A stretch of DNA of 64,000 nt from Nocardia sputorum (GCF_027924405.1 NZ_AP026978.1:1054001-1118000); one strand, 5' to 3'. Counted from the stretch's first letter, positions 11,212-19,579 are shown. The notes: generated by a model not told the origin, from the letters alone. A program made the numbers and translations.

Positions 11212-12347
11212 CGAAACAGACACCACCCGTCCCCACTTCTCCGGGCATTCGGCTCACCGGCCGGATGCCCGGAGATTTTCGCCGAAACGCCGCTCGCAGG
11301 CCACCGGCGTGCCAGCTCGAGCAGCAGTCGCAGATCCGAGTCGATATCGCCGACCGGCAGTCCCGCCGGATCGTGCGACCGCCGCGGTCGCACGGCGGCC
11401 CCGCTCGATCTGGCGGCGATGGCCCGCCGGATCTGTGCTACCTGGTCGGCATCGCCCGCGTCGCCCGGCAGGTAGTGCCGCAGGTGCATCAGGGCGTCGC
11501 GGATCTCGACCGTCATGCGGAGCAGCCGCGCGTCGGATTCGGCCACGGCATGATCCGGCGCGAGCACGACCTCGGGTACCGCGGCGGTGAGATCGCGCCA
11601 GAGCGGCCGCAGGCGGCGGCAGTACCGTCCGGCCCGGTCCCAGCCCGCGCGGGCCCGCAGCGAACCGATCAGCGGCACGGCGAGCAGCGCCGCGCCGAGT
11701 GCCGAGGCGGCGAAAGTCGGTGCGGCCCAACGCACCATGGCCGGGTCCGCGCTCGCGCCCGGCCCGGTGAGCTGCACCGCGGAGAAGACCAAGCCGCCGG
11801 AACCGACGACCAGGGTCGTCAGCAGGGTGCCGTAGACGATGCGTTCGGCGGTGGAGGATTCGCTCGAGCGCAGTTCGCGCACTGCCGCGCGCCAGGCCAG
11901 CCGTCCAACGGCGACCAGCGGAATCCACAAGATCGACCAGACCACCGCCGTCGGCCAGTCCAGGGCTTGCCCCAGCAGCCGGCCGCCCTGCCGCGCCTCG
12001 GTGCCGACGGCCAGGATGATCGCGCCTCCGGCCAGCCCGGCCAGGTCGTACACCCGCTGTCGAGCCGCTGCGTGCGTAGGGTCGGCGCCCGACCACAGCC
12101 GGGCCGCACCATAGAGACCGGCCACCTCCATCAGCAGTGTCGCCATCGAAAGCTGGTGCAGCAGACTCCCGATCAGCGGCGCGATGCCGCGCTCGAGCAG
12201 GATCAGCGTGGCGACACCCCACAGCATGGCCCGATTGAGCAGACGGTCGACCGTGGCTCGGTGCAGCAGGAGGCATCGCCCGAGGACGACCACCGCGACG
12301 AAGACGATCAGCGGTATCGCGATGGGCGCCGGGATCGGCGAGGTCAC
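11187..12347 (-). CDS. MAB_1171c-like (DUF6545-type) integral membrane protein
   Basis: A 386-residue protein with about seven hydrophobic segments in residues 5-260 (for example IPLIVFVAVVVLGRCLLL, ATLILLERGIAPLIGSLL, LGAALLAVPLIGSL) and a soluble C-terminal part of about 125 residues. It resembles actinobacterial membrane proteins that are encoded beside an ImmA/IrrE peptidase; function is unknown. The GTG start overlaps the TGA of the peptidase gene by 4 nt, so the two are translationally coupled. Its 3' end overlaps convergent hpf. A partner or substrate of the peptidase is a reasonable guess, not shown. Confidence 0.75.
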   Translation of the reverse strand: MTSPIPAPIAIPLIVFVAVVVLGRCLLLHRATVDRLLNRAMLWGVATLILLERGIAPLIGSLLHQLSMATLLMEVAGLYGAARLWSGADPTHAAARQRVYDLAGLAGGAIILAVGTEARQGGRLLGQALDWPTAVVWSILWIPLVAVGRLAWRAAVRELRSSESSTAERIVYGTLLTTLVVGSGGLVFSAVQLTGPGASADPAMVRWAAPTFAASALGAALLAVPLIGSLRARAGWDRAGRYCRRLRPLWRDLTAAVPEVVLAPDHAVAESDARLLRMTVEIRDALMHLRHYLPGDAGDADQVAQIRRAIAARSSGAAVRPRRSHDPAGLPVGDIDSDLRLLLELARRWPASGVSAKISGHPAGEPNARRSGDGWCLFRQARRIRP

Positions 12348-12868
12348 CGCCGCCTGTCGCGGAAGAAGGTGCGGTGCAGCAGCGAATCGCGCCGCGGCGG
12401 ACGCATCGCGTGCAGCATCACCATGTCGGCGAAGGTCTCGGCGTCGCGCTCCCGGAGGGTGCCGTAGTCGGTGCGGCCGAGCACGTGGGCGATCGACTCG
12501 GGCGAGATCGAGGGCAGCAGGTCGGCGACCGCGGCCAGGGTCGGTGTGCTCGCGGGCGGCTCACCGGCTTCGGCTTGCTCCGGACCGTGCCCGAGCAGCA
12601 TGTGGCCGAGCTCGTGCATGATGATGTGCTCGGCATGCCATTCGGTGGTGTCGGCGCCGTAGACGATGACGTCGCTGTCCTGCTTCGCGATCCACAAGCC
12701 GCTGCCCGTGCCGCATCCGGTTCCCGCAAGCAGCGCGGTGTCGATCGGTAACAGGCTGATGCTGCGGCCCCGGTAGGCCGCGACGTCATCCACGTACGTC
12801 CGCAGATTCCATGGGTGGGGTATCGGGAGGTCCCGGGTCAAGCTCCGGAACCGGGCCTGGATGGCCAT
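12344..12868 (-). CDS. ImmA/IrrE-family metallopeptidase
   Basis: A 174-residue zinc peptidase-like protein. The metal motif HELGHMLLGH lies at about residues 85-94, with a downstream acidic DAETFADMVM near 142 as expected for the third ligand. ImmA/IrrE peptidases typically cleave or inactivate an XRE-type repressor and so release a stress response or mobile element. A strong TAGGAG site precedes the ATG at 12868 by 9 nt. It follows two HTH genes on the same strand, which are natural candidates for the substrate (inference). Confidence 0.88.
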   Translation of the reverse strand: MAIQARFRSLTRDLPIPHPWNLRTYVDDVAAYRGRSISLLPIDTALLAGTGCGTGSGLWIAKQDSDVIVYGADTTEWHAEHIIMHELGHMLLGHGPEQAEAGEPPASTPTLAAVADLLPSISPESIAHVLGRTDYGTLRERDAETFADMVMLHAMRPPRRDSLLHRTFFRDRRR

Positions 12869-12915
12869 GTGATCGGTCTCCTACAAAAGCTCAGTGGCCC
12901 ATGTAGGGAAGCATG

Positions 12916-13353
12916 CTACCGACTCGGCGGCACCGACCCTTCGGTGCTCTGGATGATCTTGGCGAGCATGGCCCGATCGACGTTCGAACCACGCAGCGCG
13001 ATGCTGGCGACGTTCGCGTCCCGCATGGTGGCGAGCAACTCGAGTTCGCGGTCGATCGCGTCCGCGGTGGAACCGCGGGTGACCAGGTAGTCGGCGGCCA
13101 CGCCGAAGCCACGCGCCACCGCGGCGAGGATCTCGGCATCGACTGCGGCGCCCGTGTCCGGGTCGTCGAACTCGCCGTCGCGCAGGCGCCTCAGGTAGCC
13201 GGGGTGCACCGGTCGGCCGAGGAATTCGCTGACCTGGACGGCGACCGATTCCGTGCTGCGTTCCGGCGCGTCGCGCGGATGCACGACGGCGAACAGTCGA
13301 TTGATCTTGTGGCTCAGCGCGAGTGCCGCGCCGTCGGGTCCTGTGTCGGTCAT
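12916..13353 (-). CDS. EspR-like helix-turn-helix regulator
   Basis: A 145-residue HTH protein. After a short variable N-terminus it has SHKINRLFAVVHP near residue 13, a second recognition-like stretch VHPGYLRRLRDGEFDDPDTG near 43, and a C-terminal helix pair with DRELELLATMRDANVASIAL, the layout of EspR, the mycobacterial nucleoid-associated regulator of ESX-1 secretion. The ATG at 13353 follows GAGGCAGCC; the open frame continues upstream but into non-homologous sequence inside the preceding gene. Second gene of a four-gene minus-strand operon; 10 nt after the XRE gene. Confidence 0.78.
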   Translation of the reverse strand: MTDTGPDGAALALSHKINRLFAVVHPRDAPERSTESVAVQVSEFLGRPVHPGYLRRLRDGEFDDPDTGAAVDAEILAAVARGFGVAADYLVTRGSTADAIDRELELLATMRDANVASIALRGSNVDRAMLAKIIQSTEGSVPPSR

Positions 13354-13363
13354 GGCTGCCTCG

Positions 13364-14065
13364 TCACTCGCCGTTTCGCTCCGTTGTCGTCGCCACGTTG
13401 GCCGCCAGCCAGCGTGCGCGGAATCGGGCTTCGGTCGCTGCATCGATGTCCTCCGATCGACCGGCCAGCCAGCGGCGGTACCGGCGTTCCTGTAACTCAC
13501 CGGGGTCACTGGCCTCCGCGGGAACCGCGAGCAGATGCGCGAAGGCCATCTCCACCAGCGGATGCAATTGCCTGCCCGGGCCGCCGTTGCGTTCGAGCAT
13601 GGCGGTCGCGTACCGCGCGGAGAGCTTGGAGATCACCCGGTTGAGTTCCGCGACCGCCGCGATCACCTGAGGGTCGGTGGTGCGACCGTTCTCGACGGCG
13701 TCGTTGAGCCTGCCGGAGGACGCGAGAAGCCCCGTGAGATCGGAGATTTCGAAGCGGATCGCGTCCGGCCCGGCCACGACCGAGTCACCCACGCCGCGCA
13801 CGGCGTTCGCGGGTTCGTCGGCAGCGGGGACGCCGCCGGCGTAGGTGCGTGCGGCACTGCCCGGCAGCCAGCGCAGCGGGGCGTCGAGCTTGTTCAGCGT
13901 CTGCATGCTGATGGCCGCCTCGCCGTCTTCGATCTTCCGGATGGTCGGCGCCGAAGGTCCCCCGAGGTCGCCGATCTGTAGCTGGGTGAGACCGAGCTCG
14001 TCCCGGCGTTCTTTGATGATTCGCCCGAATCTCTTCTGCCGCGACAGCTCCGAAGGGCTATGCAT
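13364..14065 (-). CDS. XRE-family transcriptional regulator
   Basis: A 233-residue protein with an N-terminal HTH_3 domain at about residues 10-65 (RFGRIIKERRDELGLTQLQI, then PSAPTIRKIEDGEAAISMQT) and a C-terminal helical domain of unknown role. It is the first gene of the minus-strand operon with an EspR-like regulator, an ImmA/IrrE peptidase and a membrane protein. An AT-rich upstream region holds a small inverted repeat (14107-14119) that could be its own operator. No good ribosome site precedes the ATG at 14065, so a leaderless mRNA is possible. Confidence 0.82.
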   Translation of the reverse strand: MHSPSELSRQKRFGRIIKERRDELGLTQLQIGDLGGPSAPTIRKIEDGEAAISMQTLNKLDAPLRWLPGSAARTYAGGVPAADEPANAVRGVGDSVVAGPDAIRFEISDLTGLLASSGRLNDAVENGRTTDPQVIAAVAELNRVISKLSARYATAMLERNGGPGRQLHPLVEMAFAHLLAVPAEASDPGELQERRYRRWLAGRSEDIDAATEARFRARWLAANVATTTERNGE

Positions 14066-14106
14066 AGTGAGTTCATGGTAAGCCGCTGGGAGGTCTTAGG
14101 CAAATC

Positions 14107-14119
14107 AATAGAAACTATT
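14107..14119. promoter_or_regulatory. Small inverted repeat, possible XRE operator
   Basis: AATAG at 14107-14111 and CTATT at 14115-14119 form a 5-3-5 inverted repeat in an AT-rich patch (14099-14150) just upstream of the XRE gene. The rest of the 14066-14376 divergent region contains no believable gene. XRE repressors often bind short AT-rich palindromes beside their own gene; this link is inference only. Confidence 0.3.
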
Positions 14120-14325
14120 TGGAAAATGATTCGAAAGTTTGGTACCGTACTTTGCGTCGGAAGGCCCAGGGGGAGGGCTGGACGACGGTTCCGGAACGGG
14201 CAGGGGCGTTCGCCGGGACGGACGTCCCGGTCTGCCGCTCAACGGTGCGCGGCGGGCCGGTTCAGCGGCGGCGGAGGGGAGTGTCGCTACGTCGGGTTCA
14301 CCGTCGGCGAAGGGGGTCGACGGTG

Positions 14326-14345
14326 AACTTACTATAGAGTAAGTT
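14326..14345. promoter_or_regulatory. Perfect 20-bp palindromic operator candidate before the thiolase gene
   Basis: AACTTACTATAGAGTAAGTT is a perfect inverted repeat, 8-bp arms around ATAG, ending 31 nt before the thiolase ATG. Size and symmetry fit a TetR/FadR-type acyl-CoA-responsive repressor. It also contains GTAAGTT, resembling repeat units near the desaturase gene at 18.06 kb. No regulator is encoded directly adjacent that is an obvious match. Confidence 0.55.
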
Positions 14346-14376
14346 TGGTGGTCCGAGGCTTTCGAAAGGAAATCGC

Positions 14377-15669
14377 ATGGCCACCAAAGCTGCTCGCCGT
14401 GCCGTGATCGTGTCCGGTGCGCGCACGCCGTTCGTGCGGGCGTTCACCGGGTACACCACGATGGACTCCATCGCACTGGCCGACGCCGCGGTGCGGGGAC
14501 TGCTGGAGCGGACGGGGCTGCCCGGCGCGCAAGTGGAGGCGATCGTCTGGGGCGGCGTCATCCTGCCCGGGGCGGCGCCGAACATCGCCCGCGAGATCGC
14601 GCTGGACCTGCGGTTGGATCCCGGCTGTGAGGGCTACACCGTGACCAGGGCCTGCGCCTCCGGCTTGCAGGCGGTCACCTCGGCGGCGGCCGCGATCGAG
14701 CGCGGCGAATACGACATCATGATCGCGGGCGGTAGCGATTCCACCTCCAATGCCGAGGTCAAGCTGCCGCAGAAGGTGGTGCACGCGGCGGCGCCGCTGG
14801 CGCTGGGCAAGCCGAAGCCGAAGGACTACCTGTCCGCGGTCGCGCGGCTGGCGCCTTTCACCGATCTGCTGCCGAGCCGGCCGAAGATCGCCGAGCGCAC
14901 CACCGGCGAGGTGATGGGCGAGTCGGCCGAGAAGATGGCGCGCATCCACGGCGTGAGCCGCGCGGACCAGGACGAGTTCGCCGCCCGCTCGCACCACCGC
15001 GCCGCGGCCGCCATCGACTCGGGCCGCTTCGATGACGAAGTGCTGCGCGTCCGCACCCCCGAAGACGTGGAGATCCAGCGCGACGGATTGGTGCGTGGCG
15101 ATACCAGCGTCGCGAAACTGGCTGCTCTGAAGCCTGTTTTCGCCGCCGACGGCAGCGTGACCGCGGGCAACGCCAGCCCGCTCACCGACGGGGCCGCCGC
15201 GGTGCTGCTGATGAGCGAGGAGAAAGCGTATGCCCTGGGGTACCGGCCGCTGGCGGCGTTCCGGTCCTGGAGCTATGTGAGCGTCGATCCGACCGACCAG
15301 GTGCTGATCGGCCCCGCCATCTCCATGCCCCGCGCACTGGAGAAAGCCGGAATGTCGCTGGGCGACGCGGATCTCGTCGATATCCACGAGGCTTTCGCCG
15401 CCCAGACCCTGGCGGTGCTCACCGCGCTGGCCAGCGACGAATGGGCCAAGACCCGGTTGGATCGTGACACCGCCGTCGGCGAGGTGGACATCGACAAACT
15501 GAACGTGCACGGCGGCTCGATCTCGCTCGGTCACCCGTTCGGCGCGACCGGGGCGCGCATGGTGACCACGATGGCCAGCGAACTTGCCCGCACCGGTAAG
15601 GAGACCGCGTTGCTCGGCATCTGCGCCGCGGGCGGAATCGGCGCGTCGGCGGTGCTCGAACGCGTCTGA
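14377..15669 (+). CDS. fadI: Acetyl-CoA C-acyltransferase (thiolase, FadI-type)
   Basis: A 430-residue thiolase, the last step of fatty acid beta-oxidation: 3-ketoacyl-CoA plus CoA gives acetyl-CoA and a shortened acyl-CoA. The nucleophilic Cys is in VTRACASGLQAV near residue 92, the catalytic His in NVHGGSISLGHPFGATGAR near 380, and the second Cys in GICAAGGIG near 415. The FadI-type (trifunctional-partner) length and HEAFAAQ motif fit. No fadJ partner is adjacent. AAAGGAAATCGC precedes the ATG at 14377. A palindrome 30 nt upstream suggests repression by a lipid-responsive regulator. Confidence 0.92.
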   Translation: MATKAARRAVIVSGARTPFVRAFTGYTTMDSIALADAAVRGLLERTGLPGAQVEAIVWGGVILPGAAPNIAREIALDLRLDPGCEGYTVTRACASGLQAVTSAAAAIERGEYDIMIAGGSDSTSNAEVKLPQKVVHAAAPLALGKPKPKDYLSAVARLAPFTDLLPSRPKIAERTTGEVMGESAEKMARIHGVSRADQDEFAARSHHRAAAAIDSGRFDDEVLRVRTPEDVEIQRDGLVRGDTSVAKLAALKPVFAADGSVTAGNASPLTDGAAAVLLMSEEKAYALGYRPLAAFRSWSYVSVDPTDQVLIGPAISMPRALEKAGMSLGDADLVDIHEAFAAQTLAVLTALASDEWAKTRLDRDTAVGEVDIDKLNVHGGSISLGHPFGATGARMVTTMASELARTGKETALLGICAAGGIGASAVLERV

Positions 15670-15683
15670 TACGACTGGGGCGG

Positions 15684-15722
15684 TGTCGCCGGCCGACCGG
15701 GAGTTCCGCGTCGGTCGGCGAC
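15684..15722 (+). terminator. Hairpin after thiolase gene
   Basis: GTCGCCGGCCGACC starting at 15684 pairs imperfectly (2-nt bulge) with GGTCGGCGAC ending at 15722. It lies between the thiolase stop and a convergent small gene, so it may stop transcription from both sides. Confidence 0.4.
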
Positions 15723-15750
15723 AGTTCGCTACCGGTGCCGGACGTCGGCG

Positions 15751-15921
15751 TCAGGGCTTGCCCGGGATGCCCCGCCGCTTGCGTCCCTCGTCCGCGAGGA
15801 TCCGCAGACAGGTCTGGTGCTTGGTCTCGCCGGGGACGCCTTCCCGACGCAGGCGCAACGTAGCCTGTGCCAGATCGATGCCCAGCTCGCTCGACAGCCG
15901 AACAGCATCGACATTGGCCAT
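15751..15921 (-). CDS. Small basic protein of unknown function
   Basis: A 56-residue protein beginning MANVDAVRLSSELGID and ending in KRRGIPGKP. The start is well supported: AGGAGG lies 7 nt ahead of the ATG at 15921. Charged and helical in character, with one Cys (HQTCLRILADEG) and no membrane segment. I do not recognise the family. It stands alone between the thiolase terminator and bluB, with an upstream gap of 140 nt that could hold its promoter. Confidence 0.65.
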   Translation of the reverse strand: MANVDAVRLSSELGIDLAQATLRLRREGVPGETKHQTCLRILADEGRKRRGIPGKP

Positions 15922-16061
15922 TGACAAACCTCCTGGAACCGACGAACCACGATGAACAGCACTGCGTAAGACGCAGTTTCGTCCATGTCGTACCCAGTGG
16001 GTATTCGATTGAACCCTCAACGATGTGCACAGTTGCGTAACGATGCCCGCGCGGCCGGAAG

Positions 16062-16709
16062 TCACCCGCGATAGGTCTCGCGGTGCACCGCCTCTGTGAG
16101 CGGTCTTCCGGCGCGCCAGCCGAAGCGCTCGAGATCGGGAACGCGCTGGAATTCGCGCACCGGCCCCACGCAGAGCCAGGCAACCGTACGGACGCCCTCC
16201 GGGAGTCCGATCAGGCCGGACAGGAAGACAGGATCGTAGAACGACACCCATCCGACGCCGACGCCCTCGGCGGTGGCGGCCAGCCAGAGATTCTGGATGG
16301 CCAGAACCGCCGAGTAGATGCCGGTTTCGGGCACCGTCGCCCGACCGAGCACCTGCGGTCCGCCGCGATCGTGGTCGTAGCAGACCACCACCCCGGTGCC
16401 GCTCTCCACAATGCCCTCGATCTTGATCGGCTCGAAGGTGGCGGCGCGCTCCGGGGGCAGCGCGTCGCGGAACTCGGCGCGCTTCTGTGCCACGTGCGCG
16501 GCGAACTCGCGCAGCGTCGCCGGTTCGCGGACCACCACGAAATCCCAGGGCTGCGAATTCCCCACGCTCGGCGCCCGGTGCGCGGCGTCCAGCAGCCGCC
16601 ACAATGTCGCATCGTCGACGAGTTCGCCGGTGAACTCCGCGCGCACGTCGCGGCGCCGCCGGATGGCCTCGTAGACGCTCAGAACCTCAGGATGCACCGC
16701 CCGAGTCAA
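16062..16709 (-). CDS. bluB: 5,6-dimethylbenzimidazole synthase (BluB)
   Basis: A 215-residue flavin-destroying nitroreductase-fold enzyme that turns reduced FMN into dimethylbenzimidazole, the lower ligand of vitamin B12. Recognisable are RRRRDVRAEF near residue 17, APSVGNSQPWDFVVV near 46, GVGWVSFYDP near 151 and VAWLCVGPV near 174, which separate BluB from ordinary nitroreductases. Start is uncertain: TTG at 16709 or GTG at 16697; neither has a strong ribosome site. No other cobalamin genes or cobalamin riboswitch are adjacent, so it is an isolated pathway gene. Confidence 0.87.
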   Translation of the reverse strand: MTRAVHPEVLSVYEAIRRRRDVRAEFTGELVDDATLWRLLDAAHRAPSVGNSQPWDFVVVREPATLREFAAHVAQKRAEFRDALPPERAATFEPIKIEGIVESGTGVVVCYDHDRGGPQVLGRATVPETGIYSAVLAIQNLWLAATAEGVGVGWVSFYDPVFLSGLIGLPEGVRTVAWLCVGPVREFQRVPDLERFGWRAGRPLTEAVHRETYRG

Positions 16710-16785
16710 TCAAACCCGGTGAGCCCGCCGCGCAGGGCGTGGTCTCGCGCGTCGGATTCCGACTGTCGGCCGGTGGCGCCGGAAG

Positions 16786-18042
16786 TCAGCGTGCCGCGGA
16801 CTTGCCGCGCCGGGCGAACCGCCGACGCCCCTGGGCGAGCGCGGTGCGCAGCCCGCGGCGCCGTCCGGTCACCGGATCGATGCCTGCCGTGGTGCTGCCT
16901 CCGAACTTGCGTTCCGAGGCGGTCTCCGGGGCGTCGTCGGCGGTGGCCCGCAGGTACTTGTTCGGCAGCGAGAGCTTGAGGATGGTGCGCCACGCCTTGA
17001 AGTACTGCACCGGCAGCGAGCCGGTGGTGTAGGGCAGGTCGTACTTGTCGGCCAGTTCGCGCACCCGCACGGCGATGTCGGCGTACCGGTTGCTGGGCAG
17101 GTCGGGGAACAGGTGGTGCTCGATCTGGTGGCTGAGGTTGCCGGTCATGAAGTGCATGACCGGGCCGCCGGAGATGTTGGCGCTGCCGAGCATCTGGCGC
17201 AGATACCACTCGCCGTGGGTCTCGCCGTCGATGTCGGCCTTGGTGAACTTCTCCGCACCATCGGGGAAGTGCCCGCAGAAGATCACGGCGTTGGACCAGA
17301 CGTTGCGGATCGCGTTGGCGGCCAGGTTCGCCGTCAGCGTGGAGAGGAACGCGCGACCGGTGAGGGCGGGGAAGATCACGTAATCCTTGAGGATCTGCTT
17401 GCCCATCTTGGTGAGCGCCTCGTCGCGCCTGCGCTCGAAGTCGGCCCGTTCGGGGGTGCCCGGCTTATACCGGCCCGCCACCAGCTTGCCCAGCTCCAGA
17501 TGCTGGATGGCCACGCCGTACTCGAAGAACAGCTGCAGCACCAGGTTGTAGATCGGGTTGCCCAGGTTGAACGGTTTCCAGCGCTGGTCGCGCGTCACCC
17601 GCAGCAGGCCGTAGCCGATGTCGTCGTCCATGCCCAGCACGTTGGTGTACTTGTGGTGCAGGTAGTTGTGGGTGTGCTTCCAGTGCTTGGCCGCGCCGGT
17701 GTTGTCCCACTCCCACGAGCTGGAGTGGATCTCCGGATCGTTCATCCAGTCCCACTGCCCGTGCATGACGTTGTGCCCGATCTCCATGTTCTCGATGATC
17801 TTGGCAGTGCTGAGCAGGGCGACGCCGGACAACCAGGCGGCCCGCTTCGGGCTGGCGAACAGCACCGCGCGGCCGCTGATCTCGAGCACGCGCTGCAACC
17901 GGATGACGTTGCGGATGTATCTCGCGTCGCGCTCGCCGCGCGAGGCTTCGACTTCTCGCCGGATCGCGTCGAATTCCGCGCCGAGTGCTTCCACGTCGGC
18001 CTCGGTGAGGTGCGCGTATTCCTTGACATCCGAGATCGCCAT
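16786..18042 (-). CDS. Membrane acyl-CoA desaturase (DesA3-like), copy 1
   Basis: A 418-residue membrane diiron fatty acid desaturase. The three histidine boxes are present: GHNVMHGQWD (near 92), HTHNYLHHKYT (near 128) and QIEHHLFP (near 311). Homologues such as M. tuberculosis DesA3 put a delta-9 double bond into stearoyl-CoA to make oleate, with electrons from the Rv3230c-type reductase; the equivalent reductase is encoded two genes upstream. Hydrophobic segments flank the boxes. The ATG at 18042 is preceded by AAGG. Three GGTTAC-like units at 15-bp spacing overlap the region just upstream. The C-terminus is short and basic, unlike copy 2. Confidence 0.93.
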   Translation of the reverse strand: MAISDVKEYAHLTEADVEALGAEFDAIRREVEASRGERDARYIRNVIRLQRVLEISGRAVLFASPKRAAWLSGVALLSTAKIIENMEIGHNVMHGQWDWMNDPEIHSSSWEWDNTGAAKHWKHTHNYLHHKYTNVLGMDDDIGYGLLRVTRDQRWKPFNLGNPIYNLVLQLFFEYGVAIQHLELGKLVAGRYKPGTPERADFERRRDEALTKMGKQILKDYVIFPALTGRAFLSTLTANLAANAIRNVWSNAVIFCGHFPDGAEKFTKADIDGETHGEWYLRQMLGSANISGGPVMHFMTGNLSHQIEHHLFPDLPSNRYADIAVRVRELADKYDLPYTTGSLPVQYFKAWRTILKLSLPNKYLRATADDAPETASERKFGGSTTAGIDPVTGRRRGLRTALAQGRRRFARRGKSAAR

Positions 18043-18045
18043 ACG

Positions 18046-18081
18046 GGTTACCTTACCGTAAGTTACGAGAGCGTAGGTTTC
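18046..18081. promoter_or_regulatory. Three direct repeats of (A/G)GTT(A/T)C with 15-bp period
   Basis: On the plus strand GGTTAC at 18046, AGTTAC at 18061 and GGTTTC at 18076 are spaced exactly 15 bp, the last two preceded by CGTA. They lie 4-39 nt upstream of the desaturase copy 1 start codon. A matching pair occurs at 20851-20875 before the ferredoxin reductase, and a single GTAGGTTAGG is at 18138-18147. One and a half helical turns between units suggests a regulator binding opposite faces of DNA. Confidence 0.5.
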
Positions 18082-18142
18082 CGAGGTGTGGCCCGTGGAT
18101 GTGTCAAATACCCTATTGCGATACCGGTGACCGAGTGGTAGG

Positions 18143-19579
18143 TTAGGTCGCCCTTCGCTTGAAGCGGAAACGCTTGTCGCGCATGGCTTTCTCGCGCAGC
18201 GCGGCTTGTTCGTGGCGGGCCCGTTCCTGCAGTGCGACCTTGGCCCCGCGTAGCACCTGCCGCTCGTGCTCGGCCTTCTCCTTCAAGGCTGCCTTGGCCT
18301 CGCGGAGCATCTCCTTCTCCTGCCGCGCCTTCTCTCGCAGCACGATCTTCGCCTCGTGCAGCGCCGAACGCAGGCCGCGCCGCTTGCCGGTCTCGGGATC
18401 GACGCGCAACCAGTGCGTGGACTCCGTGCCGAGCGACGGCAGCGTGATACCGGCGAACTTGCGTTCCGAGGAGGTCTCCGGCGCATTGTCGGCGGTCGCC
18501 TTGAGGAACCGGTCCGGCAGCGCCAGCTTGTGGATCGTGCGGAAGGCGAGCAGATACTGCTTGCCCAGCGACCCGGTGGTGTAGGGCAGGTCGTACTTGT
18601 CGCACAGCTCGCGCACCCGCACCGCGATCTCCGGGTAGCGGTTGCTCGGCAGATCGGGGAACAGGTGGTGCTCGATCTGGTAGCAGAGGTTGCCGCTCAT
18701 GAACGCCATGGCGGGCCCGGCCTTGAAGTTCGCGCTGCCGAGCATCTGGCGCAGATACCACTCGCCGCTGGTCTCGTCCTCCAGCTGCTCGATGGTGAAC
18801 TTCTCCGCGCCGTCGGGGAAGTGGCCGCAGAAGATCACCGCGTACGCCCACAGGTTGCGCACCAGGTTCGCCGTCGCGTTGGCCTTCAGCGTGTGCTTGA
18901 ACGCCGGGCCCGTGAGCGCGGGATGGATGAGGAAGTCCTTGGCCACCTGGCGGCAGATCTTGCGGGCGAACGCCACGTTCGGCTCCGAGGCGATCTCCCA
19001 GCGCGGCGTGTCCGACAGCTCCTTTTCGATGCTCCAGTCGTGCAGCGCGATGCCCCACTCGAAGGTCGCGGCGAGCAGTAGATTCGCCAGCGGCTGCACC
19101 AGGTGGATCGGCCGCCACTGCTCGTCGCGGGTCATCCGGAGGATGCCGAACCCGAGGTCCTCGTCCTTGCCGAGCACGTTGGTGTAGGTGTGGTGGGAGT
19201 AGTTGTGCGCCCGGCGCCACTGCGCGGAGGGACCTGTCATGTCCCATTCCCACGAGCTGGAGTGGATTTCCGGATCGTTCATCCAGTCCCATTGCCCGTG
19301 GCTGACGTTGTGCCCGAGCTCCATGTTCTCGATGATCTTGGCCACCGACAGCAACGCCGTGCCGGCCAGCCAGGCCCAGCGATTGCGGCTGCCGAACAGC
19401 ACGGCGCGAGCCGCTACCTCGAGACCGCGTTGCGCCGCGATCGCGCGCCGGATGTACTTCGCGTCCCGCTCGCCACGGGACAGCTCCACCGAACGCCGGA
19501 CGGAATCGAGTTCCTGACCCAGTGTCTCGATATCGGCTGTCGTGAGGTGCGCGAACGCCTTGATGTCGGTGATGGCCAC
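18143..19579 (-). CDS. Membrane acyl-CoA desaturase, copy 2, with repeat-built helical tail
   Basis: A 478-residue desaturase closely similar to copy 1 through residue 400: histidine boxes GHNVSHGQWD, HNYSHHTYTN and QIEHHLFP. It adds a tail of about 70 residues: three consecutive 18-residue repeats (about residues 410-463) of the form AKxALxEKAxxExxxLRx, then a basic end. Eighteen residues is five alpha-helical turns, so the tail should be one long charged helix or coiled coil. GTG start at 19579 follows AAAGGA. Copies 1 and 2 are tandem, 100 nt apart, and probably arose by duplication. Confidence 0.92.
   Translation of the reverse strand: MAITDIKAFAHLTTADIETLGQELDSVRRSVELSRGERDAKYIRRAIAAQRGLEVAARAVLFGSRNRWAWLAGTALLSVAKIIENMELGHNVSHGQWDWMNDPEIHSSSWEWDMTGPSAQWRRAHNYSHHTYTNVLGKDEDLGFGILRMTRDEQWRPIHLVQPLANLLLAATFEWGIALHDWSIEKELSDTPRWEIASEPNVAFARKICRQVAKDFLIHPALTGPAFKHTLKANATANLVRNLWAYAVIFCGHFPDGAEKFTIEQLEDETSGEWYLRQMLGSANFKAGPAMAFMSGNLCYQIEHHLFPDLPSNRYPEIAVRVRELCDKYDLPYTTGSLGKQYLLAFRTIHKLALPDRFLKATADNAPETSSERKFAGITLPSLGTESTHWLRVDPETGKRRGLRSALHEAKIVLREKARQEKEMLREAKAALKEKAEHERQVLRGAKVALQERARHEQAALREKAMRDKRFRFKRRAT

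Noticed and set aside
14119..14342. Short open frames upstream of the thiolase (14119-14337 and 14139-14342)
   Set aside because: They end inside the palindrome, lack ribosome sites and have low-complexity Arg/Gly-rich translations; the region is better read as a promoter.
15729..15986. A minus-strand 85-residue frame over the small basic protein gene
   Set aside because: The frame at 15751-15921 has a perfect AGGAGG-spaced start and protein-like sequence; the longer frame has neither.
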